From: Nocardioides jensenii JCM 1364 = NBRC 14755
GTDB lineage: Bacteria; Actinomycetota; Actinomycetes; Propionibacteriales; Nocardioidaceae
DNA: 64,000 bases
Direction: 5' to 3'
NCBI RefSeq assembly: GCF_001552535.1
Contig: NZ_BCRJ01000001.1
Coordinates: 1 to 64,000 of the forward strand
Under the pieces are notes generated by a model. That model was not told the DNA's origin. It searched no databases and was given only the letters and a program-made list of their open reading frames with translations. A program made the position numbers and the translations under genes. Within the stretch, counting starts at the first letter, position 1, and each line of letters opens with the position of its first letter. Of the stretch, positions 16,393 through 26,553 are shown piece by piece.

Positions 16393-19300
16393 ATGGCTGA
16401 TCGGTCGGTCACAGTCTCCCTGCGGGCCCGCGTTGCCCAGTTCAACCGCGACATGGCCACCTCGGCAGCCGCGGTCGGCATCCTGGAGTCCCGGCTGCGC
16501 TCAGCCGACCGCGAGGGTGGCTCGTCGATCGACAGGCTCTCGGGCCGCATGGCCATCGCCGCGCGCGCCGCCGGTGCGCTCGGCCCCGGTTTCATCCCCA
16601 TCATGACTGCTGCGGTCCCCCTGGTGGCCGGCCTGTCGACCCAGCTCGGGTTTGCGGCCGCCGCCGGTGGGACCGCCATTCTTGCGTTCAAGGGCATCGG
16701 CGGGGCGTTGGACGCCCTCAACACCTACCAGCTCGACAAGACTCCCGAGAACCTCGAGAAGGTCCGGGAGTCCCTTCGCGGGCTGGGTCCGGACGCCGTG
16801 AAGTTCGTGCACTTCCTCGACACCATCGGCCCCAAGCTCGCCACGTTGCGTACGACCGCCCAGGCCGGCGCCCTGCCAGGCTTCCAGAAGGGTCTGGACT
16901 CCCTGATGGACCGCCTGCCCGAGGTGCGTAACTTCGTCTCCCAGATGGCCGAGGGCCTCGGCGAGCTCGCTGCCGACACTGGCGCGGATCTCGCGTCGAA
17001 GAAGTGGGACGACTTCTTCACCTTCCTGGCCACCGAGGGCAAGCCCAAGCTGCTCGACTTCGGTCACACGCTGGGCAACCTGGCCACCGCGGGCGCCAAC
17101 ACGATCATGGCGCTCGACCCAGCCTCGGATGACTTCTCAGCCGGCCTGTTGAAGTGGTCGCAGAACCTTGCTGAAGCCACCGCGAACCTTGACAGCAACG
17201 AGAAGTTCCAAGAGTTCCTCGAGTACATGCACGACACCGGTCCGCAGGCAGTGGAGACGCTCGGGGCGCTCGCCAACGGGCTCCTGCAGATCGGTGAGGC
17301 CGCAGCCCCGCTGGGCGGCCCCGTGCTCGAGGGCGTGGAGGCGTTCGCCGACCTGGTGGCCACGATCGCAGACTCCCCGCTCGGCACGCCGATCATGGGC
17401 ATGGTTGCAGCCGTATCCGCGCTGAACCTCGTGCTCGGCGCCACCAAGAAGATCTCCTCAGCCTCGCTGTCCTCCGGCGGGATCTTCGCCGGCGGGCTCA
17501 TGTCGGGGTCCCCGGGCACGATGCGCTCGCAGCTCGGGATGATCCAGCAGATTCCCGGGGCGTACAAGAAGGTTGCGGCCGCCGAACGTGAGCTGGCAGC
17601 CGCGCAGGCGAATCGCGCCAAGGTTGCCGTGCGAGCCCGCGAGGCGGCGCTCATCATGGGCGCCCGACCCGGCGACCAGCTCGCCGCAGTGCGCATGCGG
17701 GTCCAGTCCGAGGCGACGCTCAAGGCTGTGCAGGCGCAAGCCGCGGCCGAGTCCAAGCTCGCCCTTGCCCGCCAGCGCGTCTCGGGCACGATGCGTGAGT
17801 CCGCCGCCGGGTTCGCCAAGGGCACCGCGGCCGCGGCTGGCTTCGCCCTGGCCATGTCCCCACTCCCGGAGAAGATGGGCCTGGCCAACACGGCCACGAT
17901 GGGCATGATCGGCAGCCTGACCGGTCCGTACGGAACCGTCCTGGGTGCTGCCGCCGGCTTCACGATGGATCTGGCCGGCGCCAACGACGACCTCGAGGAC
18001 TCGCTCAAGCGGGCTCAGAGGGCGGTGGAGGGCACCGACTACTCGGCGATGACCACAGGCCTCGCAGACGCGAAGAAGGAGTTCGACGACTGGAAGTCGG
18101 GGCTCAACACGCCCGACTCGGATGACGGGTTCTTCACGGCGTTCGGCAAGGGCTTCGGGGGGACGTTCACCGATCCGGCTGGCACGTTCGCCGGGATCAG
18201 GGCCGGGCTCAATGGCGAGGTCGATAAGCGCTCGGACGAGCTCCGCGAACTGCAGGACCAGGCGAACGACTTCGCCATCACCAGCAGCGACATCGCCAAG
18301 TCGATGGGCATGGCGGACATGTTCGGTGGCAAGGACACCGGGTTCATGGTCAGTCTGGAGGACCGCATCGCGGCGATGAAGGTCGCCCTGCCGGTGATGG
18401 ACAAGCTGGGCATCTCGATCGAGGACCTGCAGAACGCGAACGGGGCAAAGAAGTCCGGGCTGCTGGCGCAGATCAACAACGAGATCAAGCGCATGGACTC
18501 AGACACCGGCCGGATCGGCAACGTCTCTGACGCGATCCTCGGCCTCAACGACCCGCTGCAGACAGTGGCCGAGTCGGCCGACGCTCTCAACGAGGCTCTG
18601 CACGCGCTCTTGGATCCGGCCGAGGCTCTGTCGGTGACCCAGGACACGTGGAACGAGAGCCTCCAGCACCTCAACGACAACCTCGCCGAGAATGGCCGGT
18701 CACTCAAGGGGCAGACGGACAGCGCTCGAACAAACCGCAGTGCAATCCGTGGGCTCAAGAACGACCTGGTCGAGTACCTGGTAGCCCAGCGTGGCGAGGG
18801 CGCCAGCTCAGACAAGCTGGCCAAGAACCTCAAGCTGGGCACCGAGCAGATCATCGCGCAGGGCAAGGCCGCCGGGCTCTCGGTTCCCCAGATCAGGGCC
18901 TACCTGAAGGAACTCGACCTCACTCCGAAGCTGATCGAGACGATCATCAGGAACGTCGGCCTGATGAAGGCCGAGCGCGAGATCGCCAACCTGAAGAAGA
19001 AGCTGCACGAGTTCGGCCTCACCAAGGCCGAGGCGACCGCGGCAGTCAAGGACATCGCGTCGGGCAAGGTCAACACCATCCAGGGCTTGATCGACAAGTA
19101 CGGGCTGACCAGGGCCCAGGCGATCGCCATCCTCAGGGACGCCGCGTCCGCCGGCATCCGGGGCGTCATCGGCCTGATGGAGGACCTCGACAAGAAGGAC
19201 GCCAATCCAACGGTCAGCCTCGGCGGTGCGATGGGTGTTTTCGGTGCGATCGGCGGCATCAGTGCGGCCCTGGCCAACCTCGACGGCGACTCCGCCACGG

Positions 19301-19743
19301 TCTACACCCGCCACGTCAACACGGGGGCGGCTGGCCTGTTCGCCGCAGACGGGGCCACCGTCCCGCGGCTGGCCAACGGCGGCTCTCCGGGCTTCACGGT
19401 CCCCGGCCAACGGCAGCCGTACGGCGACTCCGTGCTAACGCTGCTGGCGCCGACCGAGGAGGTCATCAGCAACCGTCACGGTCAGGCCGACCGGCACCGG
19501 CCGCTGCTGAAGGCAATCAACGCCAACCGGCTCGCCGACGGCGGCACTGCCGGCCGCTACGACCGCGGCTCTGTCATGAGCGAGCACTCGTCGAGGCGCG
19601 CCCCGGCCATGGCGATGTCGGTCACCGGTGTCCTGGACACCCCGTGGGGTCCGGCCACCATCGAGGGCATCGCCCGCGACGTGGCCCGCGAAGAGATCGA
19701 CGCCGAGGCCGAGTTCGACCGGAAGGTACGCCGTCATGGGTAG
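16393..19743 (+). CDS. Tape measure protein
   Basis: 1116 aa from ATG 16393, directly after the chaperone gene. An in-frame start 33 bases upstream would overlap gpT and is less likely. Long Ala/Leu/Lys-rich helices dominate, with hydrophobic segments near residues 60-105, 330-350 and 490-530. The C-terminal third repeats helix-turn units (ILRDAASAGIRGVIGLM). It sets tail length; at about 0.15 nm per residue a tail near 165 nm is expected (inference from the family rule). Confidence 0.93.
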   Translation: MADRSVTVSLRARVAQFNRDMATSAAAVGILESRLRSADREGGSSIDRLSGRMAIAARAAGALGPGFIPIMTAAVPLVAGLSTQLGFAAAAGGTAILAFKGIGGALDALNTYQLDKTPENLEKVRESLRGLGPDAVKFVHFLDTIGPKLATLRTTAQAGALPGFQKGLDSLMDRLPEVRNFVSQMAEGLGELAADTGADLASKKWDDFFTFLATEGKPKLLDFGHTLGNLATAGANTIMALDPASDDFSAGLLKWSQNLAEATANLDSNEKFQEFLEYMHDTGPQAVETLGALANGLLQIGEAAAPLGGPVLEGVEAFADLVATIADSPLGTPIMGMVAAVSALNLVLGATKKISSASLSSGGIFAGGLMSGSPGTMRSQLGMIQQIPGAYKKVAAAERELAAAQANRAKVAVRAREAALIMGARPGDQLAAVRMRVQSEATLKAVQAQAAAESKLALARQRVSGTMRESAAGFAKGTAAAAGFALAMSPLPEKMGLANTATMGMIGSLTGPYGTVLGAAAGFTMDLAGANDDLEDSLKRAQRAVEGTDYSAMTTGLADAKKEFDDWKSGLNTPDSDDGFFTAFGKGFGGTFTDPAGTFAGIRAGLNGEVDKRSDELRELQDQANDFAITSSDIAKSMGMADMFGGKDTGFMVSLEDRIAAMKVALPVMDKLGISIEDLQNANGAKKSGLLAQINNEIKRMDSDTGRIGNVSDAILGLNDPLQTVAESADALNEALHALLDPAEALSVTQDTWNESLQHLNDNLAENGRSLKGQTDSARTNRSAIRGLKNDLVEYLVAQRGEGASSDKLAKNLKLGTEQIIAQGKAAGLSVPQIRAYLKELDLTPKLIETIIRNVGLMKAEREIANLKKKLHEFGLTKAEATAAVKDIASGKVNTIQGLIDKYGLTRAQAIAILRDAASAGIRGVIGLMEDLDKKDANPTVSLGGAMGVFGAIGGISAALANLDGDSATVYTRHVNTGAAGLFAADGATVPRLANGGSPGFTVPGQRQPYGDSVLTLLAPTEEVISNRHGQADRHRPLLKAINANRLADGGTAGRYDRGSVMSEHSSRRAPAMAMSVTGVLDTPWGPATIEGIARDVAREEIDAEAEFDRKVRRHG

Positions 19744-21565
19744 TGGAATCGTTCGCGCCGGCAACGACACGTTCGCGAGGGCCTCCGTACCCTCGAAGCG
19801 GTTCGGGTCCACCAACTGGCTCCGCGTCGAAGCCTCCGAGGCGATCGCCTACGTCTACCTCCGCTCCCCCGCACCCAAGGGCGCCACGATCACGGCTGCC
19901 ACCCTGCGCGGCACCACCCGTGGCACCTGGGCCGGGTCACGCACCCTGACCCTGCGGCCCCTGGCGGAGAAGTTCTCCTCAGCCACCACGTGGACCAACC
20001 GCCCCGACGCACGATCCACCGGCGCCGCGGTCACAGTCGTCGGCGCCGTCGCCCAGGGCACCACCGTGGAGTTCAACGTCCTCTCCTCGGTGCAGTCCAT
20101 CGCCAACGGGGCCAAGCACTACGGCTGGAACCTTGCCTCGTCCTCGGCGACGGCGGTGAACTTCTTCTCCTTCGACTCCGGGTACGACTCCTGGGAGCTC
20201 GAGGTGGAGTGGGCCGACGAACCCGACAAGCCGACGTCGCAGACGCCGTCCTCGGCTGCTGTGTCGCTGTCGAAGCCGACCTTGCTGTTCGACTACACCG
20301 ACGTGTCCGGGTCCACCGAGCTCGCGTCTGTGCAGGTGCAGATCGACCCACTCGGCGCCGGTGGCGGCACGCCGGACTTCGACTCCGGCGAGGTCGTCAC
20401 CACCGAGCCCGAGCTCGACCTGAGCACGACGGCGTACGCCGGGCTGGCCGCCGGGTCCTCGACCCAGTGGCGAGTCCGGGTCAAGGACGGCTCCGGCCTC
20501 TGGTCGGCCTGGTCGGACTGGGCCACTTTCAACCGGGTCGACAAGCCCACGATCACCATCAACAGCCCTTCGGCCGGAGTCCTGTGGGACTCGACCCCGG
20601 AGATCCTGGCCACCGTCTCAACGGCCATGGAGGCGTACCGGATCCGCATCACCCACGGAGCCGACCGCACCAAGGTGCTCTACGACTCCGGCAAGCAGCC
20701 CGAGACGGGCACCTCGATCGTGTGGAGCATCCCGCTCAGGAACGACGCCGGCCGGGTCATCCTCCCCGACGACTCCACCCGGTGGCTCAACGTGCAGGTC
20801 TGGGACACCGTCGACCGCGAAGCGACCCCCGGCGACCCGACGTGGACGCAGACGTGGACACAGTTCACCGTCGACGACGACCTGGCCACCACACCTGTCG
20901 CCACCCTGGCCGTCACCCAGGTCGGGGACACCCCCGCCGTGCAGGTCGTGTGGACCCGGGCAGCGGCCGCCGACTCGTGGGAGCTCCTGAAGGACGGCAA
21001 GGTCGTGGAGACGTTCGAGAACGAGGACCTCGTAATCGCCGGCACCTCCTTCACGGCCACTTTCCCCGACACCGAGTCGTGGGTGCCGCACACCTACAAC
21101 GTGAAGGCCGTCGTGAACGGCAAGCGGTCCACCAAGGGCCCGACCCGCACCTTCACCACTCAGGTCGAGGGCGTCTGGCTGCGTCGCACCAACGGCGACA
21201 TGGTCCAGCTGCGCGGCACCGGTATCGACGAGTGGGTGCAGATGGACCGCCGGATCACCTACAAGCCGGTGAACCGTGCCATCGACGTCGACATCATCAC
21301 CCAGCTCGAGGGGATCACCGGGCCCTTCAAGGGCACGATCTCCGAGTCGCCCACCCAGGACCTCGACGCGGCACTGGCGATCCTGGCCACGATCAAGGAC
21401 AACCCGTCCGACGCGGTGAACTTGATCGCCGCGGACCTCCGCATCGTCGTACGACTGCGCCACCTCACCGTGCTGCCGTCGTCGTCGTTCATGGAGGGCT
21501 CGCGTCAGCACCGGGTCGAGTTCGAGTTCTTCCAGGTCGGCGACATCGGATACGGGGTCGACTGA
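19736..21565 (+). CDS. Minor tail protein with DNRLRE-like domain
   Basis: 609 aa from ATG 19736, overlapping the tape measure gene by 8 bases. Residues 5-160 resemble a DNRLRE-type beta domain (DTFARASVPSKRFGS, then LRVEASEAIAYVYLR and TTWTNRPDA). Fibronectin-III-like stretches follow, including QWRVRVKDGSGLWSAWSDW. The C-terminal part may be the distal tail domain. It probably forms the tail tip around the hub. Confidence 0.8.
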   Translation: MGSGIVRAGNDTFARASVPSKRFGSTNWLRVEASEAIAYVYLRSPAPKGATITAATLRGTTRGTWAGSRTLTLRPLAEKFSSATTWTNRPDARSTGAAVTVVGAVAQGTTVEFNVLSSVQSIANGAKHYGWNLASSSATAVNFFSFDSGYDSWELEVEWADEPDKPTSQTPSSAAVSLSKPTLLFDYTDVSGSTELASVQVQIDPLGAGGGTPDFDSGEVVTTEPELDLSTTAYAGLAAGSSTQWRVRVKDGSGLWSAWSDWATFNRVDKPTITINSPSAGVLWDSTPEILATVSTAMEAYRIRITHGADRTKVLYDSGKQPETGTSIVWSIPLRNDAGRVILPDDSTRWLNVQVWDTVDREATPGDPTWTQTWTQFTVDDDLATTPVATLAVTQVGDTPAVQVVWTRAAAADSWELLKDGKVVETFENEDLVIAGTSFTATFPDTESWVPHTYNVKAVVNGKRSTKGPTRTFTTQVEGVWLRRTNGDMVQLRGTGIDEWVQMDRRITYKPVNRAIDVDIITQLEGITGPFKGTISESPTQDLDAALAILATIKDNPSDAVNLIAADLRIVVRLRHLTVLPSSSFMEGSRQHRVEFEFFQVGDIGYGVD

Positions 21566-22779
21566 TGCAACGCATGGGCTTGAACGCGGCCGACTTCCGG
21601 GCCTACCTCCGAGCGCTGGAGAACACCCACGAGCGGCGCATCATCCTGCGAATTCTCGACCGTTCCGGGAAGCACCTGCGTGAGATCTCCCCGATGGTGC
21701 TCGACGGGCAGGTCACCGTCGACACGTCACAGAAGCCGGCGCGCTCGTGCACGATGACGATCCTCGACCCCACCCGTTCGATCGGCTTCGAGGCCGACGG
21801 GCTGGCCGACCTGCCGTTGCACCAGCAGCGGATGATCCGCGTCGGCTACTGCATCCGGGTGCCTGCCCTGGACCAGTGGGTCAACTGCTGGATCTTCACC
21901 GGCCCCCTGGACGACCTCAAGCGCACCGGCGCGCTGGTCGAGCTCGTGGCGTACGGCAAGGAGTCGATGGGCCTGGGCACGGCGTGGACGCCGCGACAGT
22001 TCGCGAAGGGCAAGAAGAAGACCGACATCATCCGGTCCCTGCTGTGGGCGTCCGGGGAGACCATGCTCTCGGTGCCCGACCTGGCCACGAAGCTGCCGGC
22101 CCGGTTCACGGTGAAGAAGCTGGACACGTGGTGGGACAAGGCCCGTCAGGTGGCCTCGTCGATGGACCGGCAGCTCTACTACGACGGGTACGGGCGCGCG
22201 GTGATGCGTCACCGGCCCGGGAAGCCTGTCTACACGTTCGACGGGGCGCTGCTCACTGACCCGGCGATCGGTCGTCCCGGTGGCGACTTCGAGAACATCT
22301 GGACCGTCATCGGGCGGAAGCCGAAGGGTGCCAAGCACCGGGTGGCGTTCACGTTGACGCTCCCGAAGGGGCACGACCTTTCACCGTGGTCGCTGGCTCG
22401 GGGCGGGAAGCCGTTCTACCGGGGTCGGGTGGAGGAGAACGACCAGATCCGCTCGAAGGCCGAGGCGAAGGCGAAGGCGGTCCGGCTCCGTAACGACGGG
22501 GCCAGGTTGCAGACCGAGTTCGGGTTCGACGCGATGCCGATCCCGTGTCTCGAGGAGGGCGACCTGGTGCGGGTCCGTACCCGTGAAGGGGCGTGGGCGG
22601 TGCGCCTGACGCAGTTCTCCATCCCCCTGGGGGTCGACGGGGCTGCGGTGATGTCCGTGGGCCAGGTGCGTCGTACGACGGCTCCGGTGACGCGCCGGAA
22701 GACGACCCGCAAGCGCGGGGACGGGTTCAACCGAGTGAAGACGTCGACGAAGTCGGGATCGGGGTGGTCTCGTGGCTGA
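21565..22779 (+). CDS. Minor tail protein / baseplate hub-like
   Basis: 404 aa; the ATG overlaps the previous stop (TGATG). The order after the distal tail protein, the start with an RIILRILDRSG strand and several beta segments fit the hub proteins that follow Dit in siphoviruses. The last 35 residues are Arg/Lys/Thr-rich. Catalytic motifs are not evident. Assigned by position and general build. Confidence 0.75.
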   Translation: MQRMGLNAADFRAYLRALENTHERRIILRILDRSGKHLREISPMVLDGQVTVDTSQKPARSCTMTILDPTRSIGFEADGLADLPLHQQRMIRVGYCIRVPALDQWVNCWIFTGPLDDLKRTGALVELVAYGKESMGLGTAWTPRQFAKGKKKTDIIRSLLWASGETMLSVPDLATKLPARFTVKKLDTWWDKARQVASSMDRQLYYDGYGRAVMRHRPGKPVYTFDGALLTDPAIGRPGGDFENIWTVIGRKPKGAKHRVAFTLTLPKGHDLSPWSLARGGKPFYRGRVEENDQIRSKAEAKAKAVRLRNDGARLQTEFGFDAMPIPCLEEGDLVRVRTREGAWAVRLTQFSIPLGVDGAAVMSVGQVRRTTAPVTRRKTTRKRGDGFNRVKTSTKSGSGWSRG

Positions 22780-25318
22780 GCACGGGCGTGTGATCAATGT
22801 CAACGACGACGCGATGGGCGACGTGTACGCCCTCGACCACGCCGCCGGGGTCACCGAGCTGCAGCTCACCGACGTCGCTGACTTCGACGAGGACGGCGGC
22901 TGGTGCCTGATCGCCGACGTCCCCACGGCGTACGCCAGCGTGGACGACGAGGCCGACACGATGACCCTGGTCGACCCACTGGTCGGCGACGTGGTCGAAG
23001 GCGACTTCATTGCGATCTGGGATGCCGAGTCGGGCGCCCCGGTGGTGGAACGGGTTGCTCAGGTCGTGTTCGACGAGCAGGTCGAGGGCGACCCGATGAC
23101 GGTGGCGGTAGACCACCACCTGGTGCCGCTGCTTCCGCTGGGGCCGCGGGGTGATGTCGGGGAGTCGGTGATCATCGACGACACGACCGATGACCTGCGC
23201 ATCGTGGACGTCATCGGAAAGAGCCCGTCCCTCGACCTGACGGGTGCGATCCCTTCCACGATCCCCACCCCGATCCCCGCCGAGCCCCCTGAGTCGTCCC
23301 CCGCCCTCGAGGTGGCAGGTACGCCGCGCAGCCTGGTCGTGCAGGCCACCCAGGTGGAGTTCGGCACCGTCATCGACTACCACCTGGGCACGACGTCGGG
23401 GTTCGTCCCGGACTCCACGACGCTGGTCCGGTCGACAGCCATGACGATCATCGAGATCGTGACCCTGCCCGACGGGACCACGCCACTGGATCCAGCCACC
23501 AGCTACTACTTGGTGGCGGTGGCGCACAACGCCGCCGGGGCGGCCCCGGTCGGGGTCGAGGTCGAGGGTCGTTTGAAGTTGAGCGACTCCGACACCATCG
23601 CCGAGTTGACGGTCTCCAAGCTGGTCGGCGGAACCCTGTCGGGTGCCACGATCTTGGCGGGACTGCTGGCGATAGGTCTGATCACGATCGACCCGGACAA
23701 CGGCATCGTGGTGCCGGGTGGGATCACGATCCCCGCGAACGGTGACCCGATCCAACTGATCGCGCACGCCGTGTTGAAGTCCCTCACTGTCGAGGGCAAC
23801 GCGTCGTTCTTCGGTCTCTCGCAGCTCTTCGGGGTGCTCCGGGCCTCGAACGGCGTCACGAACCCGACCGTGGCCCCCACGCCGGGGTCGATGTGGCCGA
23901 GCCTGGCCACCGACATCTCTGAGGTCGTCGACCTCGGCGCAGCCCTCGGCGGCCTCGTCGAGCGCATCGACCACACCGACCAGTGGGTGGGTGCGTTCAG
24001 TTTCTTCGGTGGTGGTGGCGCCAGGGCTGTCGACAAGGCCACCGGGGAGGGGATCGGGTTCTTCTTCCCGAACATGCCCTACAACTTCTACCCGGCCGGG
24101 CTCACCCGGGTCGGGTCGTCGTACTACGTGCTCGGGGAGGACCACCAGCGTCAGGGCGACTACTACGTTTTCAGGTTCGACACCGACATGGTCAAGACCG
24201 GGGAATGGCTCGCGTTCCCCTCAGACCAGGTGTGGCGGCCAGCGATCGGCACCGACGGCACCCAGATCATCATCGCCCGGTACCTGACCAACGGCCGCCT
24301 GGTCGTCGAGGAGTACTCCACCACCGGTGTCAGTGCCCGCGTCAACCTGTGTCTGCCGGTCGGGTCGACGCCCACGCACATGGGTGGCGTGTTCATGGGC
24401 ACCGCCGACTTCGGCGCCGACCGGCTGATCGTCGCGACCCGGTCGAACCAGATTCTTGCGTTCGACCCGTCGACGTGGGTGAACTCCACGACCACCCTGA
24501 CCCGGGTCACCGCCCACGAGTGGGCGCGTGCCGGTTCCACGCAAGTTGCCGGCTTCCACTGGGACGGCACCAGGTTCCGCCACCTCGACACCGGCGGCCG
24601 CATCTGGGACTACTCGAAACGGGTCACCACCCAGACTGTGGGTGTCGCTCACACCTGGTACGACGGGGACTCCGGGGGTACCGGGACGCATGAGACCGAG
24701 GACTCCCCGGCCGCCCCATGGTCGTGGAAGGCTAGGACCTGGCTCACTGTCACCACCCCGACACCCCCCGACGCGGGGAACCTGGATCCGGGGGCCGCTG
24801 ACAAGGCTGACCGGGTCAAGGTGTACGTCGGCACCGGTGGCACCGTCCGGTTGCAGCAGACCCTTGCAGCCGGGGTTGTGTCGATTACCCCGTTGGATGT
24901 CCTCGACACGGGGTCAGCGGTCCCCCCGGCGTCGAATGGGTTCATCTCCGCAGGGTCGGCGCCGGGGCAGCTCGAGTCCACCGCCGTCGACTCGAACGGT
25001 GACCCGCTGTGGAAGTTCACCGGCTCCGGAGAAGCGGTCACCCCGTGGCGGCCCCGCGTCGTTGACGCCACCATGTCCGGAACCTCCGTCGCCGCTGGGA
25101 CGACCGAGACGGCCACCATCGGCTACGGCTTCACCCTCGACGCCAACCCTGACGCAATCGTCGGGAACATCGCCGGGTTCGTCACCGGCGCCGGCGCCAT
25201 GGTCGTACGTCAGATCGACACCTACACCACCACCAACTGCCGGGTCGTCTTGCTGAACACCGGCACCACCGCGGCCACATTCACTGACCTCCCCATCAAG
25301 CTCGTCGTCCACCCATGA
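22772..25318 (+). CDS. Large minor tail protein
   Basis: 848 aa, GTG start overlapping the hub gene by 8 bases. The first 130 residues are a beta domain common to actinophage tail proteins (VINVNDDAMGDV). A fibronectin-III-like unit lies near residues 185-270. A propeller-like region follows between residues 400 and 620, with SSYYVLGEDHQ and GTQIIIARY strands. The C-terminus is beta-rich. It is probably part of the tail tip or a side fibre that contacts the cell. Confidence 0.8.
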   Translation: MAEHGRVINVNDDAMGDVYALDHAAGVTELQLTDVADFDEDGGWCLIADVPTAYASVDDEADTMTLVDPLVGDVVEGDFIAIWDAESGAPVVERVAQVVFDEQVEGDPMTVAVDHHLVPLLPLGPRGDVGESVIIDDTTDDLRIVDVIGKSPSLDLTGAIPSTIPTPIPAEPPESSPALEVAGTPRSLVVQATQVEFGTVIDYHLGTTSGFVPDSTTLVRSTAMTIIEIVTLPDGTTPLDPATSYYLVAVAHNAAGAAPVGVEVEGRLKLSDSDTIAELTVSKLVGGTLSGATILAGLLAIGLITIDPDNGIVVPGGITIPANGDPIQLIAHAVLKSLTVEGNASFFGLSQLFGVLRASNGVTNPTVAPTPGSMWPSLATDISEVVDLGAALGGLVERIDHTDQWVGAFSFFGGGGARAVDKATGEGIGFFFPNMPYNFYPAGLTRVGSSYYVLGEDHQRQGDYYVFRFDTDMVKTGEWLAFPSDQVWRPAIGTDGTQIIIARYLTNGRLVVEEYSTTGVSARVNLCLPVGSTPTHMGGVFMGTADFGADRLIVATRSNQILAFDPSTWVNSTTTLTRVTAHEWARAGSTQVAGFHWDGTRFRHLDTGGRIWDYSKRVTTQTVGVAHTWYDGDSGGTGTHETEDSPAAPWSWKARTWLTVTTPTPPDAGNLDPGAADKADRVKVYVGTGGTVRLQQTLAAGVVSITPLDVLDTGSAVPPASNGFISAGSAPGQLESTAVDSNGDPLWKFTGSGEAVTPWRPRVVDATMSGTSVAAGTTETATIGYGFTLDANPDAIVGNIAGFVTGAGAMVVRQIDTYTTTNCRVVLLNTGTTAATFTDLPIKLVVHP

Positions 25319-25629
25319 CCGCCACCTCGGGAGGAACCGTGACCCAGTCCCCGTCACAGATCATGTACGCCACCACCGTCAACGTCGGGCTACGCGGCCG
25401 CATCGAAGCCATCGTCCGAGTGCACCAGTGGAACAACGCCGGGAACCCCACCGCGGCCATCGGCCTCGACTCCCTCGTGTGGGCCGTGGCCACCAACCCC
25501 ACCATCTACGACGCCGTCTCAGCCGCGATCGTCGACGGGAACATCGGCGCCGCAGTCGCCGCACTGGGCGAGGATCTCCTCCAAGGCGTCGTCCTGGACG
25601 CCCTGCAGCTCGCCCTCGGTGGCGCGTGA
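25315..25629 (+). CDS. Hypothetical tail-tip/lysis-border protein
   Basis: 104 aa, ATGA overlap with the preceding gene. Alternating hydrophobic and Ala-rich helix segments are seen in the second half (AAVAALGEDLLQGVVL). No domain is recognised. It lies between tail proteins and the membrane proteins of the lysis module. Confidence 0.7.
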   Translation: MTATSGGTVTQSPSQIMYATTVNVGLRGRIEAIVRVHQWNNAGNPTAAIGLDSLVWAVATNPTIYDAVSAAIVDGNIGAAVAALGEDLLQGVVLDALQLALGGA

Positions 25630-25910
25630 TGCTCATCGACGGCATCCCCGTCGTCGAGTACGGGCCCCCGGCACTCCTGGCGCTCGTCGTGCTGATGATC
25701 CTCACCGGCCGACTGGTCCCCCGCCGCACCTACGACGACAAGGTGCACGAGGCCCAGGAGTGGCGCACCGAGTCCCGGATCAAAGACCAGCAGATCATCG
25801 AGAAGGACTCGCAGATCCAGCACCTCTCCGAGGTGGGCCGCACCGTCGAATCGATCATGCGATCCATCCAGAAGGGCCCCGACAATTCTGGAGGGGGTGG
25901 GTGCCCGTGA
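25629..25910 (+). CDS. Single-span membrane protein with coiled coil
   Basis: 93 aa from ATG 25629 (TGATG overlap). One transmembrane segment near residues 11-29 (ALLALVVLMILTGRLV) precedes a charged coiled coil with RRTYDDKVHEAQEW. Proteins of this build occur in the lysis or tail-fibre region of many actinophages, often near the endolysin. A holin accessory or spanin-like role is possible but unproven. Confidence 0.75.
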   Translation: MLIDGIPVVEYGPPALLALVVLMILTGRLVPRRTYDDKVHEAQEWRTESRIKDQQIIEKDSQIQHLSEVGRTVESIMRSIQKGPDNSGGGGCP

Positions 25911-26104
25911 AGTGGGTGTGGAAGCGCCGCCTCGGCCGCCCCAGCGAGGCCACCGAGGCACGCGAGCAGGCTGAACGCGACCTCGAGCAGGCCCAGGCCG
26001 AGACCCCGGCCATCGAAGCTCTTGCTGCCCGCCTGCGCGAGCTGCGGGAGCACAACCACTTTGCCTCAGCGATCGCTACGTCGTTCCAAGGGAGGAAGCC
26101 ATGA
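25907..26104 (+). CDS. Small basic coiled-coil protein, DUF7620-like
   Basis: 65 aa from GTG 25907, which forms a GTGA overlap; GTG 25901 is an alternative nearer to GGAGGGGG. A basic N-terminus (KWVWKRRLG) is followed by an Ala/Glu-rich helix and RELREHNHFASAI near the end. This resembles the small DUF7620-type proteins found beside holins in actinophages. Function unknown. Confidence 0.7.
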   Translation: MKWVWKRRLGRPSEATEAREQAERDLEQAQAETPAIEALAARLRELREHNHFASAIATSFQGRKP

Positions 26105-26406
26105 GCGCCGACATGCTGGCTTTGCTGCTGATCGTGGCGGCCGCGCCCCCGGCCACTGTCTTCCCGTTGCTGTACGGGCTCTCCGCGCCGTGGTGGCGGT
26201 CGCTGGTCGGCCGGGCCCTGATGACGTCCTCGCTCGGCCTGGCGTTTCTGATCGACATCTCGTTGGCCTACAAGGCGTTCGGTGACAACTACGCGTTGCG
26301 CGACGTCGTGCGCCTCAGCGTCTATGCCCTGATCGTGTGCGGGGCGTGGATGCAGTTCCTCGCGTTGGCCGTGCAGTTGCGCCGGCGTCTCCGGAAACAC
26401 CCCTAG
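26101..26406 (+). CDS. Three-span membrane protein, holin candidate
   Basis: 101 aa with three predicted membrane helices near residues 4-27, 36-56 and 69-92, and a short basic C-terminus (RRRLRKHP). It is next to the endolysin gene and coupled by ATGA to the previous one. Topology, size and place suit a holin or holin partner. A second, r1t-like holin candidate lies after the endolysin at 28073. Confidence 0.68.
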   Translation: MSADMLALLLIVAAAPPATVFPLLYGLSAPWWRSLVGRALMTSSLGLAFLIDISLAYKAFGDNYALRDVVRLSVYALIVCGAWMQFLALAVQLRRRLRKHP

Positions 26407-26415
26407 GCCCTTCTC

Positions 26416-26553
26416 GTGGCCACCCGACCCGTCTCCCGGCAGATGGGTTGTCCGGCCTGCCCGCACGAGCACCACCTGCTCCGGTGCGACATGAACGACT
26501 GCGACTGCCACGACGTCCCCCTGCCCGGCATCTACCCCGAGGAGACCTCGTGA
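26416..26553 (+). CDS. 45-aa Cys/His-rich protein, zinc-binding candidate
   Basis: GTG 26416. The short product has CPAC, a PHEHH cluster, a further Cys and CDCH within 27 residues, enough for at least one zinc site. The stop overlaps the endolysin GTG as GTGA (26550). No clear ribosome binding site precedes it, so it may be translated by readthrough coupling. Related small Cys/His proteins are known near lysis genes in actinophages; their role is unknown. Confidence 0.6.
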   Translation: MATRPVSRQMGCPACPHEHHLLRCDMNDCDCHDVPLPGIYPEETS

